The notes under the pieces: generated by a model
The model's input: the letters and a program-made list of their open reading frames with translations, nothing else
Told to the model about the DNA's origin: nothing
Databases searched by the model: none
Made by a program: the position numbers and the translations under genes
Part shown: in pieces, positions 61,453 to 64,000 of the stretch
How the letters are laid out: each line of letters opens with the position of its first letter
How positions within the stretch are numbered: the stretch's first letter is position 1
Assembly (NCBI RefSeq): GCF_900105475.1
Contig: NZ_LT629777.1
Span: 4,340,001 to 4,404,000, forward strand
DNA length: 64,000 nucleotides
From: Pseudomonas asplenii
GTDB lineage: Bacteria > Pseudomonadota > Gammaproteobacteria > Pseudomonadales > Pseudomonadaceae
Reading direction: 5' to 3'

Positions 61453-62760
61453 TTATTCCTTGTCTTTCTCAGTGGACCTGGCTTGCGCCCGGTACTGCTT
61501 CACTTCGCCCAGGCGTACGCTTTCGGGTAACTCGCCGCGATGCTTGCCTTGTCCCACACGCTGGGCGTTGTAGATGCCGGTATGGCCGGACACCAGGTAG
61601 CTGGCAATGCAGGCGATGGCGGCGAACGGCGCGATCTCGGGACCGAACAGCTCCATGGCCATGACGATGGTTGCCAGCGGGGTATTGGCCGCCCCGGCAA
61701 ACACGGCGACGAAACCGAGCCCGGCGAGCATGGCGAAGGGCAGGTGCAGCAACGGTGCCAGGGCGTTGCCCAGGGTTGCGCCGATGTAGAAGAGTGGCGT
61801 GACCTCACCGCCCTTGAACCCGGAACCCAGCGAGGCCACGGTGAACGCCAGCTTGCCGAACCAGTCCCACGGTGCGACCGGTGCCTGGAACGACTGGTTG
61901 ATGCCTGGAATGCCCAGGCCGATGTACTGATGGGCATCCAGCGCCCAGACGGCCACGGCGATCACCATGCCCCCGAGCAATGGACGTAGCGGTGGATAGC
62001 CGATCAGCCGTTTCATCCAGGCGCCCAGCCGATGAGTGGCAGTGGCGAACAGCAGGCCCGCGAGGCCGAAGACGATACCGGCCAGCACCGTTGCCGCAAT
62101 GCTCCAGAACTGCACCGACACCACTTCGCCAATCGGGTAATGGCTGTGTGCTATGCCCCAGGCCTGGGTAACCTGGTCGGCGACGATAGCTGCGACCATG
62201 CAGGGGAAGAGCGCGTCATAACGCATCCGGCCGATGGTCAGCACTTCCAGCCCGAACAACGCTCCGGCCAGCGGCGTGCCGAACACTGACGCGAAGCCGG
62301 CGCTGATACCGACCATGAGGATGATCCGCCGGTCTTCCTGGCGCAGGCGCAGCCAGTGGCTCAGTTGGTCGGCCAGCGCGCCGCCCATCTGCACGGCAGT
62401 GCCCTCACGGCCCACCGAGGCGCCGAACAGGTGCGACACCAGCGTGCCGCCGAGCACCAGGGGCACCATGCGCAGCGGCACGGTTTTTTTCGGGTCGTGG
62501 ATTTCATCGATCAGCAGGTTATTGCCCGCATCGACCGATTTGCCTAACCCGTGATAGATCAGCCCAACGGCGAGGCCGGCCAGCGGCAGCAGCCAGATCA
62601 CCCAGGGATGGCTTTCGCGCCATTGGGTGGCCTGATCCAGCGAGAACAGGAAAAACGCCGACGCGCTACCGGCCAGCAGGGCCACGGCACTGGCCAATAG
62701 CAGCCATTTGCCGAGATAGAGCAGAAGATCGAGTTGTTCAGGGCGTGAAAGTCTGGACAT
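61453..62760 (-). CDS. ClC family fluoride/proton antiporter (CLC-F like)
   Basis: A 435-residue ClC channel-fold transporter of ~10-12 segments. Signature loops are GNNLLIDEIHDPKKTVPLRM (where typical ClC proteins have GSGIP), GREGTAVQMGGALADQL (gating Glu) and GSGFKGGEVTPLFYIGATLGN. The GNNL and GREGT changes are marks of the fluoride-specific CLC-F branch, and the fluoride riboswitch upstream confirms the role in fluoride resistance. The ATG at 62760 gives the family N-terminus but has no clear ribosome site; ATG 62814, with AGGA ten bases before it, would add a hydrophobic 18 residues and is an alternative. Confidence 0.9.
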   Translation of the reverse strand: MSRLSRPEQLDLLLYLGKWLLLASAVALLAGSASAFFLFSLDQATQWRESHPWVIWLLPLAGLAVGLIYHGLGKSVDAGNNLLIDEIHDPKKTVPLRMVPLVLGGTLVSHLFGASVGREGTAVQMGGALADQLSHWLRLRQEDRRIILMVGISAGFASVFGTPLAGALFGLEVLTIGRMRYDALFPCMVAAIVADQVTQAWGIAHSHYPIGEVVSVQFWSIAATVLAGIVFGLAGLLFATATHRLGAWMKRLIGYPPLRPLLGGMVIAVAVWALDAHQYIGLGIPGINQSFQAPVAPWDWFGKLAFTVASLGSGFKGGEVTPLFYIGATLGNALAPLLHLPFAMLAGLGFVAVFAGAANTPLATIVMAMELFGPEIAPFAAIACIASYLVSGHTGIYNAQRVGQGKHRGELPESVRLGEVKQYRAQARSTEKDKE

Positions 62761-62842
62761 AGGGTCAGTCACATGAATCAGAAGGAGTCTGACCCACAGG
62801 AGTTCTGCATGCATGCGCCTACAGTCCTGTGCGATCAGGTGT

Positions 62843-62900
62843 CTGTAGGCATCATCAGCTGCAGTAGCACAGCGGTTGGGTACGGAGGAATGCCATCTCC
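62843..62900 (-). ncRNA. Fluoride riboswitch (crcB motif)
   Basis: On the - strand, GGAGATGGCATTCCTCC, then ACCCAACCGCTGTG and, after a short loop, GCTGATGATGCCTACAG match the crcB-motif aptamer, with its GGNGATGG-NCNCC stem, the AACCGC stretch and the GCTGATGATGCCTACAG end. It lies 82 bases before the ClC-F start. The 3' strand GCCTACAG (62843-62850) is complementary to CTGTAGGC at 62817-62824, allowing an alternative hairpin without ligand. Confidence 0.9.
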
Positions 62901-63076
62901 GGAAGGCCGATCATAGCCAGTGGTGATGTGCTTGTAAAATCTTGTTACAGGTTGGGCGGTTTCTGCGGCAAGTTTCCCGTCGAGGTCACCGCCGGAGGGC
63001 TGAGAAACGCCTTCTTTCTTTAAGCGGCATAACCCCCGAACGGGTCTGGGCGTTTGTATGGGGGGCTGCATGAGCA

Positions 63077-63790
63077 TTAGCTGTGGGCGCCAGACAATCG
63101 CCTCACGCGCTCCAGTTCCTTCTCATCGATCTTGGCCTTGAGTATCAGCGACGCCGGCAACGGCGCTCCAGGTAGGTTTGGCTCCTCAATCGACTCCAAC
63201 TGCCAGGCGGGCACGAGGGTGGTGAGCCAACTGCTGAGGGTGCGGTAGAACCAGGGCATGGGTTGCCAGTCACCGACGCCCATGGCGTCGAAATGTTCCA
63301 CTCGCCAGCCATCCGTGTAAGGCGGCTCTACGCACAATGGGTGCAGCGTCTGGATGATCAGGCGGGCATCGGGACGGGCGGTGTGGGCGAGGGCGGCCAG
63401 CAGTTCTGCGGTCTGTTCGTCGAGCAGAGAGAAGTTGCAGACGATCACCTTGAAATCCGCGCCGATTCGTTGCGGTTCGGCGATCACCTGTGCGTAGGAC
63501 ATGCAACGAAAGTCGCCCACGCCGGCCTGTCCGGCAAGCTTCACGAGTGGTGCTGAAACATCGATGCCGGTGAGCTGGCCGCCGTGCTCGGCCAGGGCTC
63601 GACACAACCAGCCTTCACCACAGCCCACGTCCAGCACCCGACCCGGCAGGTACGGCCGAACGGCGGCGATGATCGCCGCGTCGGTGATCTCTCGGCGGCT
63701 GCGTATCTGTCCCTCGCGAATGGCCGTGGCCCAGGCCTGGGCGTTGCCGGACCAACTGTCGATCAGGGCTTTCGAGGGATCGTCGTGCAT
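63077..63790 (-). CDS. Class I SAM-dependent methyltransferase
   Basis: A 237-residue methyltransferase. The SAM-binding motif I is VLDVGCGEGWLCRALAEHGG (~52-75), motif II/III continue with TGIDVSAPLVKLAG and VIVCNFSLLDEQ, and the C-terminal half holds TLHPLCVEPPYTDGW. The product resembles small-molecule methyltransferases of the UbiE/TehB type; the substrate is unknown. It lies upstream of the fluoride riboswitch and the ClC gene on the same strand, but about 175 bases apart, so co-regulation is not implied. Confidence 0.86.
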   Translation of the reverse strand: MHDDPSKALIDSWSGNAQAWATAIREGQIRSRREITDAAIIAAVRPYLPGRVLDVGCGEGWLCRALAEHGGQLTGIDVSAPLVKLAGQAGVGDFRCMSYAQVIAEPQRIGADFKVIVCNFSLLDEQTAELLAALAHTARPDARLIIQTLHPLCVEPPYTDGWRVEHFDAMGVGDWQPMPWFYRTLSSWLTTLVPAWQLESIEEPNLPGAPLPASLILKAKIDEKELERVRRLSGAHS

Positions 63791-63868
63791 TTCAGCTGCC
63801 TTGCGAGGAAGGGTGACCCTGGCAGTGTGGAACTGAATGCACGTGTGTGGCTAGTGTGTCCCGTATCG

Positions 63869-64000
63869 TCACAAGGTGAACTTGCCCACCAGCATCTGCA
63901 GGTGATTGCCCAGACGGGTCAGCTCGACGCTCGATGAGGCGGTTTCCTCGCTGGCCGTCGAGGTCTGTTCGGAGATGTCGCGTACATTGATCACACTGCG
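63869..64000 (-). CDS. Methyl-accepting chemotaxis protein, C-terminal fragment (partial at window edge)
   Basis: Forty-three codons run from the right edge to TGA at 63869-63871. The sequence (VRDISEQTSTASEETASSSV, then GNHLQMLVGKF) is the end of a chemoreceptor signalling domain. The rest lies beyond the window, so nothing can be said about its sensor part. Confidence 0.85.
   Translation of the reverse strand, partial: RSVINVRDISEQTSTASEETASSSVELTRLGNHLQMLVGKFTL

Noticed and set aside
62835..63077. An 80-codon frame between the methyltransferase and ClC genes
   Set aside because: It runs straight through the fluoride riboswitch aptamer, which explains the sequence conservation there, and its composition is unconvincing.

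Overview
The window looks like a chromosomal segment of a fluorescent-group Pseudomonas. It is GC-rich, carries a trehalose/glycogen gene order familiar from that genus (treS-pep2, glgB, glgX, DUF2934, treY, malQ, treZ, glgA), and has Pseudomonas-type families (XenA-like Old Yellow Enzyme, DUF6124, DUF1176, several chemotaxis receptors). No rRNA, tRNA, CRISPR array or insertion sequence was seen.

Layout. (1) 1-16 kb: alpha-glucan/trehalose block. The 3' part of a TreS-maltokinase fusion and glgB run on the + strand. A PIG-L deacetylase, glgX, a DUF2934 protein, treY, malQ, treZ and glgA run on the - strand, with stop/start overlaps at treS-glgB, treZ-malQ and malQ-treY. Together they would interconvert trehalose, maltose, maltose-1-phosphate and branched glucan. 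(2) 16.4-21.7 kb: housekeeping and accessory genes (2-hydroxyacid dehydrogenase, secreted alpha/beta hydrolase, DUF411 metal-binding protein, SRPBCC protein, chemoreceptor). (3) 21.8-33.1 kb: a two-partner secretion locus. A possible 23-codon ORF and an unrecognised 174-residue protein precede a TpsB transporter and a 2673-residue FhaB/CdiA-like exoprotein that ends in a Hint domain and an AT-rich C-terminal toxin-like module, followed by an overlapping candidate immunity gene. (4) 33.4-36.8 kb: DUF6124 protein, lipoproteins and a DUF4291 protein. (5) 37-45.8 kb: XenA/ArsR and LysR/MFS divergent pairs, each with a perfect inverted repeat between or near the two starts; also an orphan MobH-like protein, a GNAT protein, an OsmC-YcaO fusion and an exported RidA. 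(6) 46-51.8 kb: a GAF-GAF-GGDEF-EAL protein, an AraC regulator and a small envelope operon whose last gene appears frameshifted. (7) 52.1-56.3 kb: an imperfect direct segmental duplication carrying two DUF1176 genes; the second copy has an internal deletion that destroyed a cupin gene, and gene remnants mark both edges. (8) 56.3-64 kb: lipoprotein, chemoreceptor, amidase, a ClC-F-like fluoride exporter preceded by a fluoride riboswitch, a methyltransferase and the 3' end of another chemoreceptor.

Most notable items are the TPS exoprotein with its exchangeable toxin/immunity end and unknown upstream genes, the segmental duplication with its remnants, the fluoride riboswitch/ClC pair, the orphan degenerate MobH protein, and the two inverted repeats flanked by divergent regulators.
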